A DNA stretch of 64,000 bases, from positions 124,001 to 188,000 of the forward strand of contig JBEWZL010000132.1 in the NCBI GenBank assembly GCA_045837725.1. The letters are read 5' to 3'. This document shows positions 37,646-50,300 of this stretch, piece by piece. The position numbers were made by a program, and so were the translations under genes. The stretch comes from Vermamoeba vermiformis. Lineage: Eukaryota; Tubulinea; Echinamoebida. Each line of letters opens with the position of its first letter. Within the stretch, counting starts at the first letter, position 1. Below the pieces are notes generated by a model. The model had not been told where the DNA came from. It searched no databases and saw only the letters and a program-made list of their open reading frames with translations.

Positions 37646-38996
37646 CTCCGTCGTTTAAAGTGAGTAACCAAAAAAGTATACTAGGCTATCTGTGCAAGTA
37701 CGCTGTTGGTCCCACTGACAAAAATACGACTCGAAAATGAGCGGACTTGTGGTGTGCTCTTAATGCAATAAACAGTAACAAATAAGATCAGTTCACACAA
37801 GACAAAAATTAAATTCTGTCTCCGTAATGAAATTCCGGTTTCTACATTTATGGATCGCAGGTGCACAAATAAATAACGATAAATGGCATTGATGCCGAAT
37901 ATCTTTTGAGTTTTGTTCGAATCCACAACGTGATCTAAAGTAATTCAATTGAATTTCTAGATAAGGAAGATTGCATGAAACTGCCATGTCTTTTCAACGG
38001 CCTGTGGTATAACATGCAGGAATAAGTCCGCTTTGCAAGAATCTTATTTTCAATTTTGATACGCAAAAGTGGATCACATCTACCTTAACTTACGCTCTAA
38101 AAAAAGTACCAAATGAATTTAAGATTGTTCTACAACCTTTAGGTACTCTAGACATATCTGTACGCACCTCGCGACCATTGCAGCTCAATAATATCACACC
38201 CCGAGATACGAATCATCAAATTTTTATTCGTCCCAGTAAAAATATTGCGAATCAAAGTAGAACAACCATACGAGACGCACAATAAAGATGGTATTATACA
38301 TACTCCCGCTTCCTTGACTCGGTGCACGGCGAGGCAACACAGTAACATTCGACACCTGTCGGGACATGTCACTAAAATTACTAGTGACATTTAGCAACGC
38401 GGTATACTTGTTTGACCCATTCGCGCTCCGCATTTAATGTAAATCGCCTTAAACTAGTAATACCGCAACTTTAGAGGTTCGTGAATTAATTGAGATTTAA
38501 ATCTTGTGTTCTGGGACACTTCCCTGCATCCAGGCAACTGCCATTCCCAAATTACTAGCAAAGGCGCCTTTGTATTTGAGAGCTGATACGCTCATCACAC
38601 CGGAGAATATTTTTCGAATACGGCTTTAAGTAATGTGCATGACAATTCGAATTAAATTTGTGAATCATAGACCCGGCTAGTGTCAACAAAGTTCCGCTTG
38701 ATGCAATGGGTCTTAACTGGCCTCTATACATGTCTTTATATCTATATTTCTCGGTTTTGCGGTGTTTCGCCGTTTCAGTTTCAAGTCACGAATTCTTGCT
38801 TTAATTAATTTCGATAAACTAGCTAATTTACTTCTTTACTTTTCGAAACTCCGATCGTACCGTGAATTATAACTGACGAATGACGCCATCGATCGTCAAG
38901 TCTAGCATAATTAATGATGTACTACCTTGCTGCAGGGTCCGAATCACTTTTAATTAACCGGTTTGACACTTACACGTTTAAGAGCCAAAAGATTCT
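37646..38996. other. 1.35-kb intergenic region
   Basis: Lies upstream of the RasGEF-RGS gene and downstream of the dioxygenase gene. Minus-strand open frames (37681-37926, 38224-38433) include a hydrophobic stretch but cannot be joined convincingly. A small hairpin (ATGTCACTA with its complement) lies near 38365-38392. Confidence 0.45.
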
Positions 38997-40469
38997 TTAG
39001 CCTTTGTAATCACCTCTAAAATACTCTTGATGAGGGTATCGAAGTGTTTGCAGACCTGTTTTCGGGTCAAATGCTGGAAGTGAGGCAGAATATTTGGGAT
39101 CAGGTCTATAATTGTAACTCGGCTGATTAATTAACTCGTCGTAATTGGTTTGTTTTCGCTCGTGCAAGCATGCCTCTAGCACTCCTATTCATAGCAAGTA
39201 TTAATATGCGTGTTTCAATTGAAAAACTTTCGCAACACGTACTGATTTTCAATGGAACGTATTCAGGCTTGTGTGGACCCATTGCTAGCTCTTGCTCTAT
39301 TCAGTAATAGCATTAATATCACGAAGCACGTGCTTAGTATCGATTACTAGTACCTATAGCTCGATATTCATAATAGACAGTCCGTCGGAGAGGTGACTTG
39401 CACGCAGGTGAGCCGTGCAGCACGAGAATGTTGTGAAGAATGACATCGCCTGGCTGTACTTCGACAGGAATAGCGCCACTCTTTTTGAAACCTAAATCAT
39501 AGTATAGCACGTTAGATCAGCGCAGCTACAAGAGAAAGGTTCATTAAATGGGTCGCGACACGTACCATCGCTCGTCAGGTGGTCGATCATCGCCGAGGCC
39601 ATCATATCAGGCCACTTGTGCGTGCCTGGAATGACGTACAAACAGTTGTCGTGCTGCGTGTTCGCTTCGTCTAGATAGATTCCAACGTCAATCGCCGGTC
39701 TGTTGTCAACACTCGCTCCACTCGCGTCACGATGCCACTTGATGGGCACTCCATCGCCTGGGAACTAGAGACGGTATTAATAACAGTCATTGCATTGCTA
39801 CAACGGCGCACAAAGCTGCTGGTTCGAGCGACGTTTTGTAACTTCAAAGTCTCGCTTCGATAAATACAGTGCACTAATCGTACCTTGAACACGAAGCTGT
39901 CCCAAGTCGGAATGAAATTTGGTCCTAGAAATGCTTCAATAGTCTTCAAGATGAACGAGTGCGCGATCAGTCTCTTGCACGCAACGCCTTTGTCTACTGG
40001 ATACTCAATACGGAAGGGAACCCCTGTAAATAACATCATATTAGGCGCCAATACGTGAGTTAGTGTGCAATATCCGACCTCGCTTTGTGTCACCCTGAGG
40101 TTTGGCGACTGGATCCTTCGTTTCACTTTCTTGCTTGTGCGAATAGAGTTTATACCAGTTCTCTGGAATCTCATCGTTAAACCAATAATCGGGACCGTGT
40201 CCTATATTGTCGATCATTGATTTGGTCTCCGCACGAAGACTTTCTAATTCCTGAATAAATATTCATTAATTCGAGCGGATCTCTCGAAAATTATAATACT
40301 ATCAGTAATTGACGGATCATGTCGTATACATATCCAGAAAAATTCTTAAAAATCTTACCTCTTTACTCAAAGCGTTTCTGAGCACCAAAAATCCATTATC
40401 ATGAAAGAACTTTATCTGCGCTTCAGTCAGCTCTGTTTGCGTTTGTACATCAATATGTGGGATATTCAT
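38997..40469 (-). CDS. Phytanoyl-CoA dioxygenase (PhyH) family protein
   Basis: About six or seven exons beginning 40359-40469 and ending at 38997. The Fe(II)/2-oxoglutarate ligands are visible: WHRDAS supplies the His-x-Asp pair and LHGSPA the distal His, followed by the Arg that binds 2-oxoglutarate (SPLRRTVYYEYR). The start NGFLVLRNALSKE and the strand GIYLDEANTQHDNCLYVIPG are typical of PhyH proteins. Peroxisomal PhyH starts phytanic acid alpha-oxidation, but many family members act on other substrates; no clear C-terminal SKL is present (ends DYKG). The donor after KPQG near 40100 has two possible positions. Confidence 0.88.
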
Positions 40470-40544
40470 CGTGTTGTTATATATTACAAATAAGGTCCTG
40501 GACTAAAAGTCTTGTGCTGTCATGTACGAGTCAAAACGAAAAAA

Positions 40545-41631
40545 ATGGAAGTTGGAGGCAACACGACTCAACCCTGGAAGAAGTTCGAATCCAAACATAG
40601 TGCCCTGCCTCAGGGTGACTATGTATCACCTAATATGGTCGTTATTAATGCTGATCCATGCTTTCCTAACAAAAAACTCGGTAAGACCCAATTGTTATTT
40701 CCCACCACAAAATTATAATAAGCCTCAACTCTTAGCCATAAAATTACTATCGTTATGGAGGTGCTGGGATGCCATCTATATTTTATTCTAAATTATTCAA
40801 ATAATTCCAATATTATTGATGTTGATTTAAATATCGTCTTTGTCTTTAGGCAATATGGACAATATTAGCAACCCTGATTTTCGCAAACACATCAAGCACA
40901 ATTGGTATATTGATCCTTCGTTCCCTGAATGCGGGTTTTTGACACGTGATGAGGCCAATGTATTGTTCAACGCAGCACTACAATTTGCAGGCAAACCAGC
41001 ACTCGAAATAGGCTCGCACACTGGCTGGTCTACCGTTCATATTGCTCTATCAGGCGTTAAGCTAGATGTCATCGAACCTCAACTGACATTTGACCCGCGT
41101 ATTCTGCTCGGTATCATTGGTATGTTCGCACGATACAAACTAGTCACGTAGTTGATCTAAGCATTACTCACTATAAAGAGTCATTGAGACTAGCAGGCGT
41201 ATCAAAAAACGTTAATCTCGTGCACGGATTCAGTCCTGACGCTGTCCACGAACTCGCTAAAAATCAACAGCGAAAATGGTCCTTTATATTCATCGATGGT
41301 AATCACAACGCCGATTACCCGCTCAACGTAAGATCTATATACTATATATCACTCATATCTAATAATACATGTTCTGCAGGACGCGAAGGTGTGCAGTGAA
41401 TACGCGGCCGACGACTGCATGATTTTCTTCCACGATTTAGCATTCCCTGATGTAGCACGTGGCTGGAGATTTTTCGTTGGCAAAGAAGGCTGGAACACGC
41501 GCATATATCACACTCAACAGCTCATGGGGCTTGCGTGGCGTGGTAATGTTACTCCTCCTGAACACACAACGGATCCAACTTATGATTGGACCTTGCCGCA
41601 ACACCTTGCTGAATTTGCTGCTCAAAAATAA
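40545..41631 (+). CDS. Class I SAM-dependent methyltransferase
   Basis: Four exons (40545-40680, 40850-41119, 41179-41327, 41380-41631) give 268 residues. The SAM-binding motif I is ALEIGSHTGWSTVHIA, followed by LDVIEPQ (acidic end of strand 2) and WSFIFIDGNHNADYPL (motif IV region), as in the Methyltransf_24 family. The substrate is unknown. It is divergently arranged with the dioxygenase gene, the two ATGs about 75 bp apart, so they may share a promoter. Confidence 0.88.
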
Positions 41632-41921
41632 ATCAATATTGTACATAGCAGAAAAATGTGCCATTTCGTTTTTGTTGGATCTGTAGACGTCTACAGATGA
41701 TGGACCGCACCCATTTTCATCGATTAAACAATCGTAAAAGAACGGGACGCTCGCTCGAGAGCACCTTTTCTAACTAAATAGGGTGTTGTTAAGTAGGGAG
41801 ATAACATCAAGTCTTGCAGAATTCTTGGTGTTTTCTGAGATCGTGAAAACTGCTTTTTTGAGCTTATAAAAACGCTCATTGATATTTTTGTTTATTTTGC
41901 TATTGATTTACAACGTACACC

Positions 41922-43626
41922 ATGGAAGCTAAGAACTTCATTTCCACCGCCTTCCCTCACGGAATTACCATTGAAGAGTGCCGTGATGCTATTAAGGGCG
42001 CCAACGGATTCCGCGAGTGTCACAAGGACGATTATATCATTTTTAATTATGACTACTCGTTCAAAGGAAGTTTTCCTCACCCTAACGAAGCTCAAGATGA
42101 AAAGCAAGCTCGATTATTCCACATCCGAAGGTAAATTAAAATTTATTAAATTTCTACTTTCGCTCAGTTAGAATTAAACCGAAAAAATCCAATTAATAAT
42201 AATGCGAATATATTTTAAAAATGCATTTATTACTATAGAGAGTGCAGAGGACTTATCTTCGACCATAACGGCAAAATTTTAGCTCGACGCTTCCACAAAT
42301 TTTTCAATATAAATGAATTGCCTGAGACTGAAGAAGATAAGATTGATATCAACAGACCCTATTTTATCATTGAAAAAGTCGACGGGTAAGCAAACAAGAT
42401 CTCTGAAATTCGGATTCAAATCAATAGCCAAAGGAGATTATATCTCGTGCTTACCACATTTTAGATGCCTCGTCTCTCCCTTCTACACTCAAGGAAAAAT
42501 GCGTTGGGGAACAAAGATGGGTATCACATCCGTTACTGAAGAAATTGAACGATTTGTAGGTGAATGTGGTCTTGATTACGTTGGCTTCAGGTAATTACGC
42601 GTAGTTTTTATTCGATTGCGGCGGTTAACAATATTGTCCGCAATCAGTGATGAGTGGATCAAGCAAGGTTACACTCCGTTGTTCGAGTGGTGCTCGTTAT
42701 CGCAACAAATCGTCGTGTCATATGATATCACACAATTAGTCATTACTTCAATCAGAAACAACCATACTGGTACGTGTACCATTACATTTAAAGAGAAAAA
42801 ATTCCCTACCAACACCCCGTATTAGGTGACTACTTGCCATACAAGCAAATGGTTGAAACAGCCAAGCGTTACAATATCCCCGTTGTAGATACCACGCACG
42901 CTGAAGGCAGCAATGCTGCTCAGCTATTAGCTGCAGTCAAGAAGTTAGAAAACATTGAAGGATTCATCTTGAACTTTGACAACGGTGAGATGTTTAAGAT
43001 GAAGTGCGACTGGTACATTCAACGCAGCAAGAAGGTAAATACGACTGCTAGCTGCCTGTCTCCCTGTGCTAATATCAAATGAAATCAGATGGCTGGAGAG
43101 TTCACTGGTCACGAGAAGGATATCTGGTTGTTAGTCTTGGTAAGGGATTTAGCTACGTCTTCTCTCGTGCCAATGCAGTGCTAATTCTCATCGTGTTCAG
43201 GACAACAAATTGGACGATCTTGGTGAGGCATTAGGGTAAGTACTCGCAACGAATTGTCGCGTCAAATTCTGTGCTCTTTCTCTAACAGATCTTCTATTCA
43301 CCAGACACAACAGAAAGCAAAAAATTGAAGAATTTGGTATCAAGTTGATGGCTGCTATTGAAAACAGAGCTGCAGAAATCAATGCTGTGGTTGAAGACGC
43401 TAAAAAGCGTGGTCTGACTAAGAAAGAGTTCGTTGATGAAATGAACCAAAAGAACGCAGGTAACGGTGACTCTGAAAAGATGTATAAGACCACCTATTAT
43501 CGTGTGTTCGATGGTGCTGACGCATTTGATACAATCGTGGATGTGATCAAGAAAAGTTGCAATACAGCTGCACGATTAGATATCGCCAGAAAGACATACT
43601 GCCCAGAGTTAAGCATCAAGTTATAA
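41922..43626 (+). CDS. T4 Rnl1-like RNA ligase
   Basis: Eight exons (41922-42130, 42239-42385, 42465-42590, 42648-42769, 42826-43034, 43089-43139, 43201-43235, 43305-43626) give 406 residues; T4 Rnl1 has 374. The nucleotidyltransferase motif I is EKVDGCL, with the Lys that would take AMP, preceded by RECRGLIFD and RFHKFFN, both typical of the Rnl1 family. EGFILNF and MFKMKCDWYI would be motifs IV and V (Lys-x-Lys). Rnl1 seals RNA with 5' phosphate and 3' hydroxyl ends. There is no attached kinase or phosphodiesterase domain as in fungal tRNA ligase Trl1. The protein looks complete and active-site intact. Confidence 0.88.
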
Positions 43627-43873
43627 ATAATAAACAAAACAATGAGTTAGATATAAATTCCGCATGATTTATTTACAAGTATGTTACAGTTACCCGTCCT
43701 TACCAGATAGGGTCAGCTCCTCGAAGAGAATACTACCGCCTATTCCTAAAGGAAAGGTCATGGAGCGCGAGGCTTCCATTGCTGGTCTTTTGTTCTTTCT
43801 GATCAAACTGAAAATACGAAAGATCAAAAACAACAACAGATCACAAAAAACAAACGGGGCACGGGCCAAAGCT

Positions 43874-44251
43874 TCAGCAGTCTACTTGCGTGTATGTAGA
43901 GAATGAGATCCAGGGCTTGTTGAAAGAAATCTCGTCTTGCATGGTGCCATATTCCACCAGGCCAATCTGTTCGATGTCTTCTCGGTAGCAGAGTTCTGTG
44001 GGCACAGTGCTAAAGAGGTGAATATTTGCTAAATATTCGTTATTGTTCAGAGGAGTATCGGGAATTACGACTGCCTCTGACGCATCTGATCGGGCAAATT
44101 GTTTTCGTCCTCGGACTACGACATTGCTCTTTCGTGACTTCGAGACTCCGGAACTAAAAGAAGGGTTAGTAGACGGTCTTTTAACCAATCTACCGAAGCT
44201 CTTTCTCGTATAAGGAGAAAATCGAGTGTTGAATTGAGATAAAGAAGACAT
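43874..44251 (-). CDS. Small unrecognised Ser/Arg-rich protein
   Basis: A single 125-residue frame from the ATG at 44251. The N-terminus is basic and Ser/Arg-rich (RKSFGRLVKRPSTNPSF), the C-terminal half ordinary in composition (TELCYREDIEQIGLVEYG). No domain is recognised and no intron is needed. It is convergent with the RNA ligase gene. Confidence 0.5.
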   Translation of the reverse strand: MSSLSQFNTRFSPYTRKSFGRLVKRPSTNPSFSSGVSKSRKSNVVVRGRKQFARSDASEAVVIPDTPLNNNEYLANIHLFSTVPTELCYREDIEQIGLVEYGTMQDEISFNKPWISFSTYTQVDC

Positions 44252-44627
44252 TATGTGTTGGGTTTAAATACAAATACGGGTGTTTCTACTGCTAAGTAAA
44301 GAGTATTACCTCTTATGTGTTATGTAGAGTTATAGAGAAGAATAAACGAGAAAAACGTGGTTGCAGCTTTTTTATTACAGTCGAGAAAAGGTAGAGCAAA
44401 AGCTTGGGCCAAATTTTTTCTCTGGAGAAATTCTTCGGAAAATGGTGCTTGTGTGCGCGGTGAGCATCGTGTGCCATCACGGCCCTGCTAAATGTTCAGG
44501 ATCGATAAGTTAAATAATAATTTAATCATATTAAAACAACATTTTTACAACGACTGCTTCGAGAGCAGATTTGACGACCACGAGTCAACTTTACAGCGAC
44601 TAGCAAGCGCCATATAAATTAACGAGT
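44252..44627. other. Intergenic
   Basis: Promoter side of the small Ser/Arg-rich gene and 3' flank of Ras. Nothing else recognised. Confidence 0.45.
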
Positions 44628-45633
44628 TTACAAAACGAGGCAACGTCTCTTGGCCTTCTTCTCCTTGGGCTTAGTTTCACCAGTGGTGGAGGGCTCAGCG
44701 GGGCCAGCGTTCTTGTTTCTGAACTTCTTGATCTCACGAACCAAGGTCTCAAAAGCTTCAACGACATTGTGTCTGGTCTTGGCGGAAGCCTCCAAGAATG
44801 GGCAAGACAATTCGGTAGCCAACTGTTTACCTATCAAGGAAAAATTGTTGGAATTCGAATTTGAATTGTACCGTGCGTAGTCGGTAATTAAGCTTACCCT
44901 TCTCAGTGGAAATTTCTCTATCAGGCTCCAAGTCGCACTTGTTGCCGACGAGTACGAAAGGAACTTCGTCGGAGTCCTTAACACGAAGGATGTGCTCGTG
45001 CAAGCTCAAGGCTTCATCAAAGCTAGCTTGAAGGGTGATAGAGTACACGCACAAGAAACCATCACCAGTTCTCATGTATTGATCTCTAACGGCAGCTGAA
45101 TTTCAAGTTAATTAAGATTCTGTCGAGAGGGCTTTTTGATCGAATAATTAATTTGCGATAAAAGTTATAAGACTTACAAAAGTCTTCTTGTCCGGCAGTA
45201 TCGAAAATATCGAGAATGCACTCTTCTCCATCGATAGTGACTTGTTTTCTAGCGGGATATTCCGTTAGTCCTGATTTGACAAATCGAATTCAACTAAAAA
45301 CAAACGAAGAAATTTGCCTTCAATTTGTGTCCATCTTGCTGTAACAAGTGCTATTTAATTTATTTTAATTGATAAATACCTGTACGAATCTTCCAAGGTG
45401 GGGTCGTAGTCATCAACGAACTTGTTGGAGATGTATTGGATGGTAAGGCAGGATTTGCCTGTAAATAGCGTAAGAAAATTACTATAACACCTAGTGCATG
45501 AAGGGATTGCTACTGCGCCAATTTACGAATGATTCGGCCAACAACGGCTAAAAAATTCAAGATCTTCATCCGACTGAAAGTACTTACCGACACCTCCAAC
45601 ACCGACGAGAACTAACTTGTAAACGTTTGACAT
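44628..45633 (-). CDS. Ras family small GTPase
   Basis: Five exons (45588-45633, 45380-45458, 45178-45248, 44898-45095, 44628-44830) give 198 residues. All G motifs are canonical: [11 protein letters not shown], the effector loop [22 protein letters not shown] and ASAK. It ends KRRCLVL: a basic patch plus CaaX box of the kind geranylgeranylated or farnesylated. Ending and effector loop place it with Dictyostelium RasG/RasB or Rap-type proteins rather than Rho or Rab. The first intron splits the P-loop after GVGGV. It acts on the inner face of the plasma membrane as a GTP switch. Confidence 0.95.
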
Positions 45634-45920
45634 GTTTGTTGTACTCTTGTTTGTTTAGTTACGAATAAACAGTTTTAAAAACACAAAACGAGAGCACTTT
45701 TTTTGGCGAGCCAATGGCGTAACAGCTATTTTTAAGGCAGTGCCGAACAACAAGTCTTTGGCCAAGAATTCCCATTTCGTGTATTACGTACGCAATTTAT
45801 TCGAGGCCGTTACATTATGTATCAGGACTGATGAGGATGATTGCAGAGTGGTTGTGCGTTCAAATTTTACCATTATTTCTTTTCTTTCATTCCTTCGTCC
45901 ACTAGTCCGGCTCAGTAGTA

Positions 45921-47209
45921 ATGGTGGAGATAGTGCCCTTAATTGGTGATATTGCTGGATGGGGTAAGTAATTGCTCGAACACCATCGTCGATCCGTGAT
46001 CTTACTCCAAAGCTTAGGTTATTTTCTTATTTGGTCGATATCATTTTATCCGCAAATATGGACGAATTGGCGAAGGAAGAGGTACGATATTTTGCTGAAG
46101 TGTCAACCGAAATTAGTTTGCGCCCAATCAAATAATTAATACAATTTATCTGCAGTGTGGTTGGGCTTAGTTTCGATTATTTGGCATTAAATATACTCGG
46201 TAAGCGATTTATCACAAAATCTTCGAATATTAATGCGATTTTTCTATTGCAACCAGGTTATTTATGTTACTCGGTTTACAATCTCGTTATGTATTTCTCT
46301 CCTGTCGTGCAGCAACAATATATTGATGAACATAAATCGAGCGGCAAGGAAGTTTCGTTACCAGCCACAGTAAGTTAGCGGGATGCACCGCTTATTACCA
46401 ATATGCATATTGCTCACGTGGTTTCAGATCCCCGACATCGTATTTGCCTTACACGGTATTGCTATGACTACGATCACGGCCATTCAGTGCTTGATTTATG
46501 AGGTGAGTACGCACGTTACAAAACATCGTTTACTCACCCACTTACAGCGTGGTGGTCAACGAGTGAGCCGCTTAGCATGGCTTATTATTGGTACATTGTT
46601 GTTGGGCATTGGCATTGTCGGTATGTCCGTAAAAACATCGTTTGTGCTTATTAATTGAACTTGATTGCAGGAGCCATTTGTTTCTTCGATATCCTTCAGA
46701 TAATATGGCTTATTCAAGCATGTGGTTACACTAAAATGATTATTTCTTTGCTGAAGTACGCACCGCAAGTACGTAGTGGTTCTATCTACCTCGTATGAGC
46801 TTGACTAATGCGTTCATTCAGGGTTATATGAACTGGCGCCGAAAGTCGACAGCGGGTTGGTCCATTGCTGGTGTGATCATGGACATGTCTGGAGGCCTGT
46901 TGAGCTTCTTCCAAATGTTTTTGCTGTCATTTTACACTGGTGAGTGTCAACGTTGACGCGACATTTCTGCGAGGTAATTCTAACCTTGGTGCAGGTGATT
47001 GGTCTCAGTTTGAAGGTGGAAACATTCCCAAGCTTGGCCTATCCATCATTTCAGTATTGTATAATATATTTTTCATGTTCCAACACTATATATTGTACCG
47101 CAATAGTACCCCTGAGAAGAAAGTTAACGAAATCGAAAAAGACGCTAAGCAGCTTGATAGAATACCCTATGGAGAGGCATCACCCTTGTTAATAGATCGA
47201 AAAGTATAA
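45921..47209 (+). CDS. CTNS: Cystinosin-like PQ-loop lysosomal transporter
   Basis: Nine exons (45921-45963, 46018-46081, 46156-46199, 46257-46369, 46428-46502, 46548-46620, 46671-46768, 46822-46939, 46995-47209) give 280 residues with seven hydrophobic segments. Two PQ-loop repeats are seen: SFYPQIWTNWRRKSVVGLSF and later KYAPQGYMNWRRKSTAGWSI, then GGLLSFFQM. Human cystinosin exports cystine with a proton from lysosomes. The long glycosylated luminal N-terminus of the human protein is missing, as in other protist homologues. The tail SPLLIDRK could act as a dileucine-type sorting signal. Confidence 0.92.
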
Positions 47210-47397
47210 ATACGCTGTTGTATAAGTGCGAGAGTTTTTAACTTTAATGTTTGGCTTTTAATTCGGTCGGGGAGGAAATCTTGCGCTCGATTTTATTCAG
47301 GTTCATTGTCAATTTGTGTAAATCAAGGTAGCAATACCAAATATCTGTATTTATTTCGCGAATGTATTTATATCATTAGTATTATTTATTTTGTTTA

Positions 47398-50300
47398 ATG
47401 GATTTCAACGGTCTCGCTAACTTGCTCAAAAAGCAAGATTCTACAAAGAAAGAAATTCAAAAGGCCATCAAAAAAATTGGAAAAGATGTGCTACAGTTAC
47501 ATGACGATACTGGCCAAACTATAGTGCATGTCTGCGCGACGGAGGGAAGGACTGACATCTTGGATTTCCTTTATGAGCGTTTCAAAGTCAACCTAGAGCA
47601 AAAAGATAATCACGGATGGACACCAATTATTTGTGCTACATTAGGAGCCAAGTTGGATACAATAGACTTTCTTTTGAAGAAAGGAGTAGATTGCTCGATC
47701 ACTACCAGCGACAACGCAACCTGTCTGCATTATTATGCCAAAATTAAGCCCAGCAACAAAGATGAATATGAATCATTGTATAGGAAAATTACCAAACAGT
47801 TTAATAACGTTGATGGAGCGAATAAGAACGGTGAAACCCCACTCCACAAAGCAGTTAGAGAAGGAAATATTGATTTCCTTAAATTATTATTGGCCTCGAA
47901 AGCAAATGTTAATGCCTTAGATAGGTATAAATCTCGAAACAAGATTTTAAATTTTTTATTTTTGGATCGTCTATTGATTCCGTTTGATTGCAGCAATGTA
48001 TTGATTCATATAATAATGTAATGAACGAAATTAATGGCAATATTTTAGTGGTGGTGAATCCCCGTTGCATTATGCAGCAAGGATCGGGCTGGTAGAAGTT
48101 GTCAAAATTTTGCTCGAGAACGGAGCCGATATCAAACTGCGGGTATGTTTCATATTAACTCTCAATACTATATGTCGAATTTGCCTTAATTTTTACGATT
48201 TTTTGTAACGATTTGTATGGAAAATAGGGCACAAAAGAAGGCACGCCGTTGAAAGTCGCTCAGAAAAACAAACAAGCCAAGGCGTATGAGGTGTTAGAAG
48301 GTGAGTATACTGTTTTAGACAGCTGTTAATGATGTTTGGAGTGACATTTTACCTCCCATAACAAACCACATGATAATTCGTAGGCGCGATCTTAGCGATC
48401 TGCCAACCCCAATAATCGAAATAATGAGTGATTTTTAATTCACTTCTCTTTTGATGATGATAAACAAAGTTTATGGAAGAGCCGTCCGAATTATCTGTGA
48501 CGAGGATACTTTCCCTGATACAAAAGAGAATAATTATCTTTTTAATTTTTTGCTGGTTAACTCGTTCGTTGCTAATTACGTTATTGTTATGTAGCACATG
48601 CAAACAAAAACGGTATGAAGTTGCAAGATCTGCTTGAAGGTGGTGATGGAAGCAAATCACCGCGTCCTGGCACAACAGGGCGAGCACAAACACGTGGTAT
48701 TATTGAAGGCAGTGCCTCGACTGAACCATTCAACATTGAGGGCATTCAACTCATTGTCTCACATCACGGCAACAAGCGCTCAACTGTGCGTGGTGAGATG
48801 ATGCTCGAGAAAGAAGTTGACGAGCATGAGAAGCGCAGCAGTCTCGTGCAGCGACACGAAAGCGGTGTGGAACGTGCAGAGCGAATCAGACGCGATGGTA
48901 TGTCATTCGTTATAATATTATGGCTCCTTATCTAACTATGCTTTAATAGAACAACGTCGATATCACATTTTGAAGGAGATTGTTGAGTCTGAAAAGCGTT
49001 ACGTCAATTTGATCAAGTTTGCAGTGCGCGGCATTCTCGATGCGATCTCGACAGGCACGCAGCCCATCATCACACAGTCAGAGGCGAAGTTGATCTTTTC
49101 AACGCTGCCTGATATCTTTTTGTATGGCACCAACAGCTTGGAGGGCCTTGAAAGTCGTTTGAAGAGTTGGTCTACTAATCAACGCGTCGGTGATATCATC
49201 ATGTCTATGGTACGTCTAAATATGCCATAACTGCATTGACACTAATTCAATGTGTTGCAGTCCGATTTGACCGTGCTGAAGACCTACACAACTTACATGA
49301 GCAATTTTGACAATGCAGCTCGTGAAGTGAAGAGACTCGTGAAGAAGAACAAAACATTTGCTGAGTGGCTCAGTGTAAGCGACAAATAGTTTTGACTCGT
49401 TTTATTAATCTCCTGTTAGCATTACACAAGCCCTATTAACGATTCTACCAAAAAAAAGGAATCGTCCAAGAAGAGCAATGAATCTACCAACTTGTTAGGA
49501 CTGTTGATCACACCATTGCAACGCATTCCCAAGTTAGTCATGTTGATCGAAGATTTGGTGCGATACACACCTGCCGAGCACGCTGATCAAGAGGACTTGC
49601 GCATCGCATGCACTCGATTCAAGCGCGTGTCAGAGCACTTGGAGGAGATGCGCAGTGATGCACAGAACAGAGCTCGCGTGATGCGTATTAAGAACACTGT
49701 TGTTGGATTCCCAGAGGTACTAACGCTCGAATTACTGTCAATTAAACTAACCGATGATTGTTAGGCCGATAACGATTTGAATCGCAAATACTTGCTCGAT
49801 GGTCCAGCGCAATTGTTGTACAAAGGCAAAGTCACCCCGCAGCACTTGTTCCTCTTCAATGACTTGCTCGTGTGGGCCAAACCTACCAAGCTGAATCGTG
49901 CTGGCAAGGGCTATGAAGGTTTCTCGTGCACTGGATTCGTCCCTGTTGCAGATATTGAAGTTGTTGGAGACGTGCAGTCAGACGGTAAGTTTTTTCTTCG
50001 TATAACTTCGTCGCTAACGTTATGTGATAGTGGGCAAATACACTTTTGAAGTGTCAAGCAGATCCAAGTCGCAAATATTCTTGGCTGAACGTGAAGAAGA
50101 TAAACGTGCTTGGGTGCGAGCAGTAAGTCGTGCAGTGGCCAAATGTCCTCAGCCCGCACAACTGCCGCTTTGGATTCGTGTCAATTCGAGTGGACCTCGT
50201 CCGACACCGAGATCAAATCACACGACTATTTACACGGCCAAGCACATCGTCGTGTTTGGTGGTCAACGACATTCCACGTGGTTTAACGACTGTTATGTGT

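Noticed and set aside
45740-45949. Plus-strand 69-codon frame before cystinosin
   Set aside because: The cystinosin start at 45921 is in another frame and joins well to its second exon; the longer frame has no support.
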